Below are positions 46,932 to 62,923 of a DNA stretch of 64,000 bases, in pieces. The notes under the pieces were generated by a model, which ran no database searches, was not told where the DNA came from, and was given only the letters and a program-made list of their open reading frames with translations. A program made the translations under genes and the position numbers. Source of the stretch: Agelaius tricolor (lineage: Eukaryota; Chordata; Aves; Passeriformes; Icteridae); contig JALJCS010000022.1 of NCBI GenBank assembly GCA_023055355.1, positions 10,091,001-10,155,000 of the forward strand. Reading direction: 5' to 3'. How positions within the stretch are numbered: position 1 is the stretch's first letter; each line of letters begins with the position of its first letter.

Positions 46932-47127
46932 CGCGGGGGCGCGGGCGGTAGCGCGGCGGCGCAGACGCAGTGGGGTGCCGGCGGCGCGGACGGAGGCGGC
47001 GGGATCAGCCCGTTCCCGGTGCGGGGCGCGGGCGCGGGGCGCGGGCGCGGGGCCGGGAGCGGGCCCGGGAGCGGGCCCGGGGAGCGCCCGGCTCTCCTCA
47101 CGGGGCTCCCGCACTGCCACCACTCCA
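46932..47127 (+). other. PLEKHA1: Probable non-coding first exon of PLEKHA1
   Basis: A strong donor, CACTCCA|GTAAGT, lies at 47127/47128 inside the CpG island and is the best donor on the + strand here. The transcription start is not visible in the sequence; the left boundary is placed just after the second promoter motif and is a guess. The coding exon downstream has an in-frame stop before its ATG, which agrees with a non-coding exon 1. Alternative first exons are possible. Confidence 0.5.
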
Positions 47128-47510
47128 GTAAGTGCCTCGGCCCGGGGTGGGGCTCGTCCCGCCCCGGGTGATGCCCTTCCTTCCGCGCCTGCCCGGTGTG
47201 TGACCGCGCAGGGCACTGTCCTGCCGCCTCTCCCTCCTTTTTTCCTTTCCGTTTTCCCTGGAAGGCGCTCGGCGGCGCGGGGGCTCCGCCGCGGTGCGGG
47301 CTGCCCCGGTGGCGCGGGCAGGGCGCTGTCACGGCCCCGGAGGTGAGAGGAGCGGTGATCTCATTGCTCGTCACGGTTCTGCTCGGCTCCGCCGCTCGGC
47401 TGTGCGGGCACGCCGGGCAGCGGCGATGGCACCGGGCACAGCCCGCAGCCGCCGTGCGGGAGGGCTCCGGGCCGCCCCTCGGCTCGCTGCGCCTCCGGGA
47501 GCCCCGGCAG

Positions 47511-47650
47511 AGCTCGGGGGCTGGGGCAGCCAGCGGGCACTGCCCGGTGTGCCCAGCAGAGCTCGGGGGCTGGGGCAGCCAGCGGGCAGTGCCCGGTGTG
47601 CCCAGCAGAGCTCGGGGGCTGGGGCAGCCAGCGAGCACTGCCCGGTTGGG
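47511..47650. repeat. GC-rich 49-bp tandem repeat, three copies
   Basis: Copies start at 47511, 47560 and 47609, each AGCTCGGGGGCTGGGGCAGC followed by CAGCGGGCACTGCCCGGTG or close variants. Copies 1 and 2 are nearly identical and copy 3 is cut off after CACTGCCCGGT. A (GGCTTT)-like run (47650-47685) follows. It lies at the downstream edge of the promoter island. Confidence 0.95.
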
Positions 47651-47912
47651 GTTTGGCTTTGGTTTTGGCTTTGGCTTTGGAGAGGGATGTGCGGGGAGGC
47701 TCCTGGCACGCTCCGAGCCGTGCTCTGGCTTAGCTGTAACCGGGGCTGGTTATTTGCTGTGCCAAAGTGTCCTTAAATGGATAACTTGACTATAAATGAA
47801 TGTTAAACTGTAACCACTGTTGGTATATGCGCGGTTTTTATCACCTGTAAAATTCCAGATAGGCATTTGACATGCTGCTGAACTTAACACGGGCTTAAAT
47901 TCTGTGTGTGTT

Positions 47913-48002
47913 GTGCAGACTGAAATTCTCTATGTGCGCGTCGTGCAGACTGAAATTCTCTATGTGTGCGTCGTGCAGACTGAAATTCTCTGTGTGTTGG
48001 GC
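47913..48002. repeat. 30-bp tandem repeat, three copies
   Basis: Units start at 47913, 47943 and 47973, each GTGCAGACTGAAATTCTCT followed by a GTG/CG-rich 11-mer. A degenerate half unit precedes (TTAAATTCTGTGTGTGTT) and another follows (CTTAAATTCTATACGTGTT). Because 30 is a multiple of three, both strands carry 10-residue repeats in open frames (ENFSLHDAHI on -). This is an intronic minisatellite, not a gene. Confidence 0.95.
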
Positions 48003-51000
48003 ACACTTAAATTCTATACGTGTTGTGCAGCTCCCTTGGGAGGAACTAAATGCGTGACCTTCGTAAAAGGCATTATGTTGCATCAAATGTTTGCAAAGTA
48101 GCATGGAGAAGACAGCAGTTTTCTCTCTGGCAGGCTGCTGCTTTGGGGCCTTCTGTAGGAAAAATGTCTGATTTTCACTAAGCAGTGTATTGTGTTTATA
48201 ATCAAGCAGAACAGTTACTTGTTACACTGAGCTCCTGAATTAGGCATCAGCAGAGTGGTGTTACCTGAGTAAAGCTGAGAAGTAGAATCTTTAAAATTTT
48301 TTTTTAGATTCTTAAGAGCTCCATCTCTCCATGCTTCACCTTCTTCTCAAAGCAGAGTACTTTTAAAGAGACTACTAGGCATAGAACAAGCTGAACAGCA
48401 TCAACTTTTTGATGCCTTCTGACAAATTCCTTGCTTTCCTAATAGAGGCTGTAATGTCTGTAAAGAAGAATTTTCTCTTCTCCTTGCCCAATCCCATACA
48501 TGACCCTGCAGGACAGAGCCATATTTACTCCTACAGTTTTGAGGCCTATGGTGTGTGAGGAGTGGCTTATCACTGTTGAAACCAAAGCAACAGGATTTTT
48601 TGGGTTTTGTTTTGTTATTTTGTTTTTATTTTTATATTTGGGCTGCATTCATTTTGATGCAGCACAATCCTAACTGAGCTGGAAGAAGTGTGTGTGGTTG
48701 CTTTGAGTGGTTGCTCTCTCACGAGTTACTCTGCCTTATGGAACAGTGAACTTGCATTTTAGGTCCATTCAGTCTTGTTTCCTCCTACTTGTTATTTTTA
48801 GTTGAGAGAGTCACAGCAGTAACAATACATGAAGCTGTCAGGTTTGTGAAGCACAGAAGTGTAGAAGTGCAGTTTTCCCCTTTGTCACATGAGGAAATAT
48901 TCAAAGTGGGTTGAAATCTCTCTGTGGCAGGGAGAAATGCTGGGTCTGGCTGATATTTGGAGGAGAGTCTTTTAATTCAGGGATGGACAAGCACCGATGC
49001 AGAAATTGATAATTCAGGAAATAATACCTGGGGGCTTTGATGTGTCCTGGGTATCACTGAGTGCTGCACTGCTGGAGTCAGCTTTGCATAAAATACAAAC
49101 CTTTGTGTGACTCACTGAGTTCCATCTGCAGTTATCACAGGTTGTGATTTGATTTTGTGAGTGTAGAAGATTTAATTCCAAATTCATAAATTCTAAAGGC
49201 ATATCTATTTCCTTGAGCTATTTCTCTGCTTTAAAACTACATTTGGCCTCATGTTCCATGGCATAGCTCTGCATTTCAAGGGTGAAATTAAAGCAGAATA
49301 TGCTCAGTGGGTCACTGGCAGGTGTAGTGCAGTGCTGAGGTGTTTCAGGGGAGCAGATGCTTTCATACAAATCAGAGGATAGGCAAAGAAGAATCATTAT
49401 ATATAAAGAAAATAGTATAAAAAGTATAAAGAAAACAGGCAGGCAGCATCTTCATGCTTTCCCCCCTCTTCCTCCTCTTCTCCTCCTGTATTTATTTTTC
49501 CTCAGGAGTAGTAGCTGAGTGACAGAAGACAGACACACACATGGGGAATACAGAAGGCATGTGCAGGAGGAAGAGACCTGAGTGCAGGAAAAGACATTTT
49601 TTGCAGGTAGCTGGGGCTTGTTCCAGAAGGTAGCAGAGCTATCTCAGCTCAAATAAAGGCTGACAGCATGTCAGAGAGTTGGTGTAGAAGAGAGGAAGTG
49701 CAGAAGTCAGTTTTTATTGACTGTAACAGATTAGAAAGAACTTGAGGACATTACTGAAATGAGAACAGGTCTCTGCTTGTAACACAGTCTCCAGTGCAGG
49801 GTTGGATGTAGCCCAAAGTGCCAGGCCTGCAAAATTCTTAATCTATTTTAGTAGATTTAGAATTCCATCGATGTCTTTATTACTGACTGTTCCTGGTTAT
49901 TTAAGCTGACAGTTATCATGGTAAATGCAGTTCCTCCAAAGTGCAGCAAACCAGCAGTGTTGGGGAGTGAGTACATGTTCTAATGAGAATTTTCCTTGCA
50001 TGCTCTGCTGTGCTTCTGGATGTATCCAGCTCTGCATCAGTGTTTAGACAAACAATAGCTTGTGATATGAGAGCACTTATCTGTCTTGCAAGATGGGTTT
50101 TGGCAGGGTTTTTTTTTTGTTTTTTTTTTTTTTTTCACTGATAATTATGAAGAATAGGAACAGTCTTAGAAAATACTTACTGGGGTTTGCAGCCAAGTGA
50201 ACCTTTGTGCAGCTGTATAATTGCATGAAAATACAGACTAGTAAGTTACTTCAGTGCCAAAATGGGAATTTAGGTAACTGGCTTTAGCATAAAACATTTT
50301 TACAGCGTGGAGCAAGTGCTTAAGAAGTCATCAGGAAATTATATATAAAGAAACACAACAGTCAGTGCATGTATTCTTTTGGTTTTGAAACTAAAGGCAA
50401 TGGGACATGGCTAGAAGCATTGCTGTCAGTGATGAATAAAATTATATAAGAAACCTAAATATCATAATCCTAGTGAGCTTATTTGACATATGAAAATAAT
50501 GTAACAGCTTTTAAAAAGTCACCTGCTGAAGAGCTCTGAGTGACAAGAATGGTTCAGGTTTTGAAGTTATACTTCAATGCAGAGAATCGCTGAAATGAAT
50601 TGGAATGGAGGGATGTGGCTGAGCTGCTTCAAATTTTTTCCTGCTCTTGAAATCTTTCAAATTGGAACTTTGAAAATATATAGGTCTAAGGTCATCTCGA
50701 TGCATGCTGTACCCTAACAGTATTTAGGTACGTGTTGGTATAGGGCTCAGTTCTATAAATATCACTTTCCTCTCAGTGCTAGGTAAAGCAGCAGGGTTTT
50801 GTTGCTGTTGAGGAAGGAAGCTGGTTCATTGTCTCAGCACTAAGCAGCATTTTCTCCCTCCAGGGACTTGCAGAAGCATCTAGAATGTGTAGGTGTTTCT
50901 TTAATCTTGGAGAAGGAACTTATTAAGCTTTCTGGTGCAGAACTGTATGAGCCACTTAATCTTAGCAGATGTTATCTGCACAAGTAGGGAGTTGCAGGCC

Positions 51001-54000
51001 TGGTAGACATTTGTGGCATTCAACAGTTTAAACAGTTTTCAGGTTTGAACATATGCCTTTGCCTTAAAATCTGAATAGTTTCAGGTATTTTATGTAGAAG
51101 AAAGGTGGTTCAATAGTGAGGTTGCTGCTCTGGGACTTGGGAAACAGGTTCAGCTCACTGTTTTGCCAAAAAGCTTCCTGTGTGGCCTGGGACAAGCTGC
51201 TGCTGTGTCCCTCCATTCTCATGCTGAGAGTGCTGAGCAGCAGCAGCTCTGCATCACAGGAGTGGTCAGGGCAAGTCAGGCAGAGGCTGAAGACACTGCC
51301 CAAGATAAAAAACCAGGGGTAAGCTCCGGGCAGGAAGGGCAAAACCAGAAAAATACAGTGGAAAAAAGGTTTTGACTGGAAATCTCTGGTGTCACTTAGA
51401 GAAAGCAAGTCCTTAAAACTTTAAGGAGCGCTGCACGGCCTTGTTTGTTTAACAGAATTTTAAAACAATGCTTAAAATACCCACACAAACATGTAAATCT
51501 TTTATGTTATGGTTCTGCCACACAGGGGACAGTAGCAAAACTCTCTCTGTTCCTTTGTTGGCTGTTCTCTTCTTGAAGATGCTTTTAATTCTAGCTAGCC
51601 ATTGCATCCAGATGTTTTGGATATCAATTTAGCTCATTTTTTCTGCTGGCATGGTAAGCAGAATCTCTTAAATTTGGCCTGATTTACTGACTTTTCATGT
51701 GAAAGAGGTTGAGCTTTTCTGCCTCTTCACTCCCCCAAAAGGAAAAAGAATTTGCTGCCACCTCTAGTGAGCAGTGTCTTTATTCATGTTACAGAGTTGA
51801 AAGTATTTTGAATTTAAAATCTTTCTGGTGAAAATAGGGCACTGTCATTGCTATAAATTGAAAATGTAGACTAGACAGCAATTACCAAGCTTTGCAAACA
51901 TGTTTTTGTTGTTCAGAGTCAACACTCCCAGGAACAGTCTCTGTATACTGACAGATAGGTGATAAATTAATGCATTTAATATGTAATTGTTTTGATGTGT
52001 ATGCTCTCCCTGGGTGCTTTGGTAGCCACCACATTTACATCCCATGTCCAAGAAAATGTGTTGGAACTTGTTTCAGACTAGTGACTTAATTAAGTGTTCT
52101 TCTGTTAAGCACTAAAACAGTTACATGCCAGGTTTGTTGTAAGAGTGAGCAGTGCTCTTAAAACTGCACTTCAAAAGATGTTGTTCAATATGTTGGTTAA
52201 CTCTTTAGGGAGGCTGAAAATGGCAAATGGGAACTGAGGCTGGGCTAAGAATTCAGCTGGCAAGTTATTCCTATGTCTGGTAGAGACCATGCCTGTGTGT
52301 GCAGCAGTGCTGGAAGGTTGGGTCACTTAAAGGATGTTAAAAGTGTGTCTGCTGATTCAGGATTTTGGGGTTTGGTTATCTTGATTTTTTTTATCATTAA
52401 CCTTTTTCTTGTGTTTCTTCCTTAAATCAAGTTCACTGTAGATGCTGTAATTTATCTATTATGTAATTTGTCTTCCTGCTTTGTGCTGGTGCCCTGATTT
52501 TTGGGTGGAGGAGCATGATTCCTTCAGGATGTCCATTTGCTGCCTTTTTGTGGGAGGCTGAAAACCAGCCTGATGCATGCTCATGGTACAGCCAGGATTT
52601 CCAGGCTGCTGGATGTGCACAGGACTTGGGATTCTTCTGGGGTTTTTCTGCCTTGCTGTGTGTAAGTCAGACAACAATACCTGGTACTTTTGGGATTATT
52701 CTGTGGGTGGAGGGCTGTTCTTCTCCCTGCACACCATAAGTGAGGTTTTGAGAACCACCTTTGTCAGTGCAGAGCAGCAGCTGGGCAGTAACTGGTGTTT
52801 GTGTCATCCCACAAATGAGGAGGAAGGTGAGGCAGAAAGCCACAGCCAGGGCTGTGCCTGCCATGAGGACAATTCCCTGTGCTCAGGGCTGCTGGAAATG
52901 AATTCTAAGAGAAGTCACAGTGAGTGATGTGATTCAAGTGAGGTGGCACTGTGCTACAAACAGAGCAACTTTATCTTTGTGGGGTTTATCTGCGTGTTGG
53001 GTGAGACTTCTATTAAATGTGCCAGAGTGGGGGTTGATTTTCTTAATTTAAGGTGTATAAAAAAGAGAGGGGGAGGGTGATGTCCTAAAAACTTTGCCAT
53101 TTGATGAGCTTAATTTTCCTCTCCCACCTTGGTAAGCAGGAGCTGTGCATCTGTAAATGCACATTTGTCTGTCTGTTCCGTGAGACAGGCAAAGCCCTGT
53201 TCTTCCTAAAGAGCTTTCACTGCACTTGCACTTACTGGAGAGCTTTGAGATTAGTCCTAATCTCTGGAAATCCTTGTGTAGTTCTGATATAACTGACAAG
53301 TGAGCTGGATTCTGGAGGAAATAGCAAATCTTTGCAGTAGAGGGAATTTTGACCCACATGGTGGATTATACAATGAAATGAACAGAGTCTGTACTGTAAA
53401 TATTAAAATAAATTAGGTGAAAATGAAACAGCAATGATTTTTTTCTTTACCAAAGTTTTAATGTAGGTGAACCATTGCATTTTTCTTTATTCTGCATTGA
53501 ATTTGCTAAATCAGATCAACAAAATCAAAATTGATAAACAGTTACTCACTTTGTGTGCTTTGATTTCATTAAATCCTTTTATATCTGTAAAAGAGGTCAA
53601 ATCAAATATTCACCCGATAATGTTCTTTTCATTATTTGATATTGAAATGAACTGAAAAATCACTTTATTTCCAGCCCTTTCTTAACAGCCTGAGAGTATT
53701 CTGTGAAAACTGAAGATACTACTGATTTCCTAAGCAGCTGGCCTTTCCATTTCTTACATACTTCCCAGGAAGATCTATGTTTATTTGTACTGCTGAGTTT
53801 AGACCCAGGATTCTGAGTGAAAATCAGCAAGACTGGCTCAAAAATGGCAAAATTCATTATTCAACCAGCCTCACCTTCTTTTTGTATTGGACTTCCTAAG
53901 GTCAAATAAGCTTCACCAGGATTTGTAGTTTGATTCAGATGGGAATTTGAAATAGCTGGGAGTGTGTGGAATTCAAGTGCTTGGAGTGGTTGGCCTGGAT

Positions 54001-56524
54001 GAAACAGTTATTAGTTTATTATTGAAATTAAACAGGGTTTTTTCTAATGACTAACTAGTAATAATAAGTAATCCTAATAAGTAATGTGGTTATTTCCTGC
54101 TTAATTTTTAATTTGTTTTGGTTGTTGTGAATGGACACTTTCCATAGACTGAGCATGTAAGCATCTTTGAGAACAGGGACCTAATTTTCATATTTGGAGT
54201 TTTGTAGGTGGCATTTATTTAAAATTTTGAAAAGGCTGATAAAAATAAATTGTAAATATGAATCAACTCTGAACATGCATTTTTAAGGATTTTAACTAGT
54301 ATGCAACTGAGTTTAATTAGCATTTAAAAACTTCTTTTGAGATAAAAGTCAAAGTGAATTAGAGTAACTATATTTTGTTTTCTTTTATTGTATTTATCTC
54401 TGGTTATATCCCTTTTTGAGTAACTGTATTATCCAGAGGCTTAATATAAAGTGATGAAAATTACATCTGACTGTTGTAAAGACTTTGTGTTATTGAACAT
54501 ATTCTGTCACTGTCTCTCAGCTTTGTTATTTTACTTTATTGCCTTGTAAGCTGGTCATCACTCATAAGTTATTAATGGATTAATTTCAAGAGTGTTTTTT
54601 ATAATGGCCTTGTTGCACAGGATGGTTCCCTTTATTTGTGTTAGCTCAGTGCATTTAGAGGGACAATTAAAATAATTGTTTTAGCTGGGCAAAAACCATT
54701 AATAGGTGAGGGTGGTTTTTTTGTTGTTGTTGTTTTGACTTAAAATATCAGTAACAGAGAGGAGTTTTGCATCCTGTGCAATGCATTTCCTCATTCCATC
54801 ATATCCCAAAGCCTTTGGCTGCTATTGCAAATACCTTAAAATGGAGGAAAACAGTTCAGAACAGGAAACATCACTTAGAGAAATTTCTGCAGAAATATTG
54901 GAGGAAGTACCTGTTCCATCATGGAACTTGTAGGTCAGTATTTGAAATAGGCCAGGGGATGATGGATTCAGATAACTCCAGAACATTTTCCATAGAACTC
55001 CAGATTTCCCTTAGAACATACAGATTTTTTTTTCCTGAGGTGAAAATAACATTAGAGGATAGTATTGAATTAAAATGAATAATTTTACTGGCTGAGGTGC
55101 ACTGGAAGAGATGGGAGTGGTTGGCTTGCCCTGATTTAACAAGTGTTCCTGGAAAACAGCTGCTCAGCATTTTGAACACAGAATCACCACTGGATAAGAG
55201 TGAAGTTCAAGATAAGGCTGCTGGTTTTGTTAGATGATTCATCACTGCAACCATGATTTTTCTATTTTGTGCTCTGCTTCGAAGCTGGATTAAGTGCTGG
55301 GGAGGGATGTATCTTTTGACATTCCTCATAGTTTGGTCAGGGATAGGAGAGGTCAATGCCACTTGTACTAAATATTTTTTATTTGGAAAATTGATTTGTG
55401 CTTAGGAGTTGTTTTCCAGTTAATACTGGCTTTTGCAGCTGGTTTTTCCTCCTTTTTGACTACTTTAGAACGGGAATCTGAATTTAAGGGGCAGTGTATT
55501 GTGGAGACTTCCAGATCTCATTTTTAGATGTAGTTAAAAAGTTGATCACAGTGTCAGAGGATGCTGGCAAATCCTGTTAACAGAAGTATCCAATGTCTGC
55601 TATGCCCTCCAGGACAAAAATGAGGCAGTGGAGGATCTTTGGGAAATTAAAACACTGAGCTTGTAATTTTAAATCCATCAGTCCTGAATTATCTTTTGTT
55701 GTCAAAAGAATTGCAGCCAAGTCAAGCTCTCCAGCTCCTGGATTAGTTGTTTGTGGGGGATTTTTTAATGTTTTTGGTACTTTGGAAGCTGTATCAAAGG
55801 TGAGCAGGGATTTACAGGATTGTCTCATAGTAGCAGTTGTCTCTCTGGTGGGCTGCCTGTGCTGGAAGGTTTTCAAGGAAATAAAAAGAGGTTTGAACTA
55901 CTGTCTCTGGAAGATTTATGTGCCTTGTTTTCAGAGGCTGCTCTGAGCTGCTTGTCTCAGGGTTGGAATTTCCCCCTCCCTGCTCCCCTTCCTTGCCCTG
56001 GATGTACACAAGAAGGAAAGCTTTCACTGCAGTGTTCTTCAGGGGATAAGCAGGACAGTCTGAACTCATCCCTTCCCCTGGGGAGGCACTAAATGGTCAG
56101 TAAAAGAGATGACCAGCTGGAGAGCAGCTGATTTACAGCAGGAAGCTGAGAGTAATTGCTTAGGCAAAAGCCAGGAGCCCTCACTAATGAAGCTGTCCCT
56201 GGAACTGCAGGAAAGACTGGAGATGGCTGGGGATGCTGCTTTACCTTCCCTTTGTGCTGCTGGAGCTGCTGTAAACAGCAGAGCTTAAAAAGGGAGCTGG
56301 GGAGGAGGGCTGGGCATGACTCATGGCATCATTTTATATTTATCAAGTGGAGGTGTATGAATGTTGTTCTTCATTTCATAGGGATGAGTAAGTAGGTAAT
56401 GGATGTTTCTTAATCTTCCTAGCTGATAGAAAAAGAGCCCCAAAGTCATCTCCTGGGGTGAGTTAAATCCAAAGTTCCAAATGTTAAAAAGCAGGAAGTA
56501 GAACTGTTCATCTAAATTAAAGAA

Positions 56525-56613
56525 ATAAAAGTAATAAAATATTCCCCAAAATAATAAAAGTAATAAAATATTTCCCAAAATTATAAAATAAAAGTAATAA
56601 AATATTACCCAAA
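56525..56613. repeat. AT-rich 26-bp repeat, three spaced copies
   Basis: The motif ATAAAAGTAATAAAATATT followed by NCCCAAA recurs at 56525-56550, 56554-56579 and 56588-56613, with spacings of 29 and 34 bp. It lies inside PLEKHA1 intron 1. Confidence 0.9.
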
Positions 56614-59310
56614 GCTTGGGGAAAAGACATGTAAAATAAAGAGGTATTAAGTCCCATTCTTGTATTTTTTAATCAAGCTCTTAGTGCAAAGCCTATTGCA
56701 TGGTGTTTTCATGAAGACAGAATTCCACTTGCTTTATTCAGCCAGTGGTCCACGGTTTGGACCTACCTGTAGAAATCAAGTCAAGGGAGAGCCTGGGCCA
56801 TAGAAATGTTATCTGGCACCTCACTTGAGTCTTGTCTAGACTTTGTACTTGAAGATAGGAAGGCTGCAAGCAATCTGTAATGGAGGTGAACTCAAGAACA
56901 GGTGCTGGTGGGAAGCTAAAAATAGGAATTAATGTGGGAGAGTTGGAGCTGCGCGTTATAAATGGTGCAGAGGAGATGCTCGTGTGCCTCTGCAGGTCCT
57001 GCTTGTGCAGTCATGCATTTCCAGCGACACTGGGGAAGGTGATCTGGGATTTTTATTTATAGTGGTGCCCAGGAGGCCAGGCAGCCCTCAGTGTGGGATA
57101 TAAATGTTGGGGAATGTCAGTGTGTGTTGTACCTCAGAGGAAAAGAGGAGGGAGAGGGGAAATCTGAGAGAAGCTAGGCTGGTGAGGTATGGACCTCCTA
57201 AATTAGTACCCTGCTGCTGGAAAGAGGGATGTAAGGCTTCAAAAATAAGTGACACCTCCTCTTTGCATTGTAACACAGCCCTCCAGGAAAGAATTTCAAG
57301 GAGCTGGGAGTCCTTACAGAGTGTTACTATACACCACAAAATGGCTTTGCAAGAACATCTTTGTTTCTGGAGGACTGTGGCAAGAGCCAGGAGGAAATGG
57401 GCCACTGGGATGTTTTTCCTGGAGTAGCACGGTGTCATTGACCCACATCTCCACTGCAGGGAGGGAAAGCAAAATAAAATGAAGTTGTATATGGTCTGTA
57501 ACAGGTTTGGTGCCTTCAGCCTTACTAAGAACTTATAATCTGTTATAATGCTTGATTCTAGAAGATTTAATGCACTGTGCTGCAGAAAATAACTAAGGGT
57601 GCATGTAATAATGCTGTAAAATGTACAGGCTTGGAGGTTTTTGTTTCCTAATTGCTTCAAATAATTTAATGGAAAATCTCATCTCTGCAAGACATGATCT
57701 GTGTTCTGAAGACATTTTTAAGTTGAAGTTCTGATGAATTCTTAGGCTGGGGGTCTTCCAGACAGATTTCCTATGCTGAATTAGAGTTCTGCAGTTTCTT
57801 GTATGAATCATGGCAATTCCATCAATGCTTTTTGGCTCTGTCTAGAGTTGTCAGGAAGGGGATCATGGTGGTGGCTTTGTCATGTGTTCAGTCCCTTTAG
57901 TAACTGGAAGAAAGGCACAAATTGATTTTATTTTTTTTTTAATGTGCATTGCAAATTGTGGTTCATTAATGAAGGCTGAATAGAATTGCTATTAATTTAC
58001 AGGGGAATCTTGCCAAGGTGTAATGGGTGGAAGCAGGCTTTTAAAAATGGAAAACAGTTATATGATACTGTGTTACATTTCAATTTATTATGAAGTCAAA
58101 GGGTTGGGTCTTTTTGTCTCTTCTTCTTTGTAGAGGTCTGTAATCCCATGAGGAATTTTATACTAATTTGCAGAAAACAGCAGTTATACAATTTACATTT
58201 TAACATTAGTGTTACTTTATGGTGTATTTTCATTAGAGCTTAGAGTAGGTGCAAAAAGTATCATTTTGTAGGCTAGAAATTAGCTAGTAGTATTTTGAAA
58301 TAGAGAATCTTTATTAATTTATGTTTGGGTTTTTTTTTTTCTTCTTTGAGAATTAGTTTACTGACAAATGAGAAAAAGCTTCTGAGTTTTGTTTTTTGCC
58401 CTGGAAAAAAAAATTGAAGTATTGGAGTAGTTCAGCTTTAGCTAATTGTATGTTCATAAGGGAGCATTATGAGCATCCTCCTTTCATTTTCCTTGAAAGG
58501 TTTTCTGAAACATAGATTCTCTTTATGAGTGGAAAGTGCTTTGAAAATTCATTTGGTGTTATTCAAGGATTTTTAATCAATCCGGATCTTGTTTGAAAAA
58601 CAAGTTTTCCTTGTTTCATTTTCTTCACATCTGCAGAGAACACAGCTGTAAGTCTGCTCAGACAGGAAACCAGCCACCAATATTTGCTTTTTTTTCAGCA
58701 CAGGGCTTTTCTGGGCTTCATAAGCTGTTGATATGAGGCCTAAAGGGTGTCCTGGAAATGCTGGATGATCTTGTTGAAGAACCACCTGGTACAAATTAGG
58801 GCAATACTGATAAATGGCAATTTTTGTATTCATTTCAATGCAAACAAGGTGTGATGCCAAGTTCTGCCAGATTAGAGGTGTAATTTAGAGAGCAGCTACC
58901 CTTGAGCTTGCCCTCGATGTTTATAGGGAGATGTTGCTTCAGTGTGAAGTGATCCCAAGAGCCTCCATTGAATTACTCATGAATGTTTGTTAAAATAATG
59001 ATACTGTCCTGGGTGCTCAAGTGTTTATTTTTGTGGTCCTTATAAATATAACTTGGTTACAGAACTTGACTTAGATCTGTGATATTTAAATTGTGAGGAG
59101 CACACCAAGAAAATCTAGATTACCTTAGTAAATTTTCTTACTTTATTGAAGAATAAACCTTTGCATATTTAAACCATTGTTGCTGGTGACAGACTTTTAA
59201 AAAACTGCTTCTCAAAGTGATTGAGTCAAAAATTTGCTTGTGTTCTAATTAGTTATAGAATGACAGCTGTAAATACAATTATTCATTTACATGTTTGTAT
59301 ATTGATCTTT

Positions 59311-59332
59311 CCCCCCCCCCCAAAAAAAAAAA
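59311..59332. repeat. C11A11 homopolymer pair
   Basis: Eleven C followed directly by eleven A. The lengths may be affected by sequencing error. Confidence 0.8.
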
Positions 59333-60410
59333 GTGGATATCCGAGTCCCTAAAATAAACACTGATTCTTTCCCCAAAACAGCACTTGAAAAACTGCCTCA
59401 TGTTTTGGTGTGGTGTATCAGTAGCTAACTACAAATAATTATCAGGTGTCTGTCTCATTGTATGTGTATGTAAGTGTATTTAAATCAAGTGACCTCAAAT
59501 ATTAAAGGTAAAGAATTTAAAGAAATACTAAAATGAAGCTTCCATATTACAGTTAAAGCTGGAAAAGTTGGAAAATTATGAAAAATGTGAAGTGCTTCAA
59601 CCTTCTGTGTCTTACATTAGTATTTTTGGATCTGTACTATTTCTGAATTTTGTAACAAAATGTGAAGACTGAATCATTTTTTCCCTGCCCTGGGAAAGAT
59701 TGGCATCAACCTGATTTTTATCATTTTTAGATGAGTATGCAAATTTATCTTTGGTCTTACAAGGCTGGCTCTTAAAGTAAAATGACTGTCCCATAAAATA
59801 AAAGGAAGCAAAACCCATGATGCAAAAGGCAGATCCATAAAAGGTGAATGGTAAGAGGGTAATAGGTCAGTGCAATGCAGATGTAATTGAATTTTTTTAA
59901 TGCAGAACAAATTTAAAAAGAAAAAGAAAGACCCCAAAGGCCAAAATAAAAGCCTGGTGCACTTAGAGCTCAGTACCATGAGCAGAGAGTGTTCACATCA
60001 CTGTTGGTGCACATACAGCTTCACTTTTCCTATTTAATGTATAAGAATGAAAAGATGTCTTCTTAGACACAGCTAGACGTGAAGTGCTTTTTGTAGAAGA
60101 GAAGAAAAATGAGAACAATGTTTCTAAAAGCTTTTTTATTGCATTTGCATAAGCTAGATATGAAAAATTGCAGTGGGCAGTGGAGCTCCTAAAGATTCTT
60201 TCTTGGCCGTGAGAGGCAATGTCAAAGGAGGAAGTGTAACCCCACTGCTGTCTCAATTTCGTGCATGTTGTGAAGGAGAACCTTTATTTTTCAGTGATCT
60301 TGTCAAAGTCTTGATGCTCATCTGCTGCTTCCCCCTTGTAACTTTACACTTAGGCTGTTGGATCTGCTAAGTACACAGTGCAAAGTATGAAAGTCCTTTC
60401 TGAAAATGCA

Positions 60411-60428
60411 GTGGTGGTGGTGGTGGTG
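60411..60428. repeat. (GTG)6 trinucleotide repeat
   Basis: Six GTG units, about 140 bp before the first coding exon of PLEKHA1. Confidence 0.95.
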
Positions 60429-60576
60429 TGGGGAGCAGCCACGCTTCACTTACCCTTCCGTAGAAACTTCTTGAAGCTACTGATTGAAACTGCTCAAAAT
60501 GTCATGCACTGAGCAGTCTTAAAATTAGCAACAAGGAACTTTGCTTACCTCCTGTGCTTTTTGTTGTGCAGTGTGA

Positions 60577-62923
<2,347 letters not shown>

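Larger units (their letters stand above)
46861..47720 (+). promoter_or_regulatory. PLEKHA1: PLEKHA1 CpG-island promoter
   Basis: An abrupt change to very high GC with dense CpG occurs from about 46861, with Sp1-like CCCCGCCCCCC boxes near 46893, and a gradual decline after about 47700. No TATA box is evident, as usual for housekeeping-type island promoters. Inside are GC-rich tandem units (GGGCCCGGGAGC repeats near 47050-47085) and a 49-bp triplet repeat. The lack of stops yields frames up to 255 codons (-) and 197 codons (+), which are not genes. Orientation and gene assignment follow from the coding exons downstream on +. Confidence 0.85.
47128..60571 (+). other. PLEKHA1: PLEKHA1 intron 1
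   Basis: This is a 13.4-kb intron between the presumed first exon and the first coding exon (acceptor ttttttgttgtgcag at 60571). It holds the rest of the CpG island, a 49-bp triplet repeat, a 30-bp triplet repeat, poly-T near 50110-50145, AT-rich 26-bp repeats near 56.5 kb and a C11A11 run at 59311-59332. The remainder is AT-rich with no recognised repeats or exons; an additional 5' UTR exon cannot be excluded. Confidence 0.65.

Noticed and set aside
46871..47789. Frames of 255 (-), 197 (+), 160 (+) and 157 (+) codons
   Set aside because: Stops are rare in the CpG island because of its composition; the products are Ala/Gly/Pro/Arg-rich and overlap each other on both strands.
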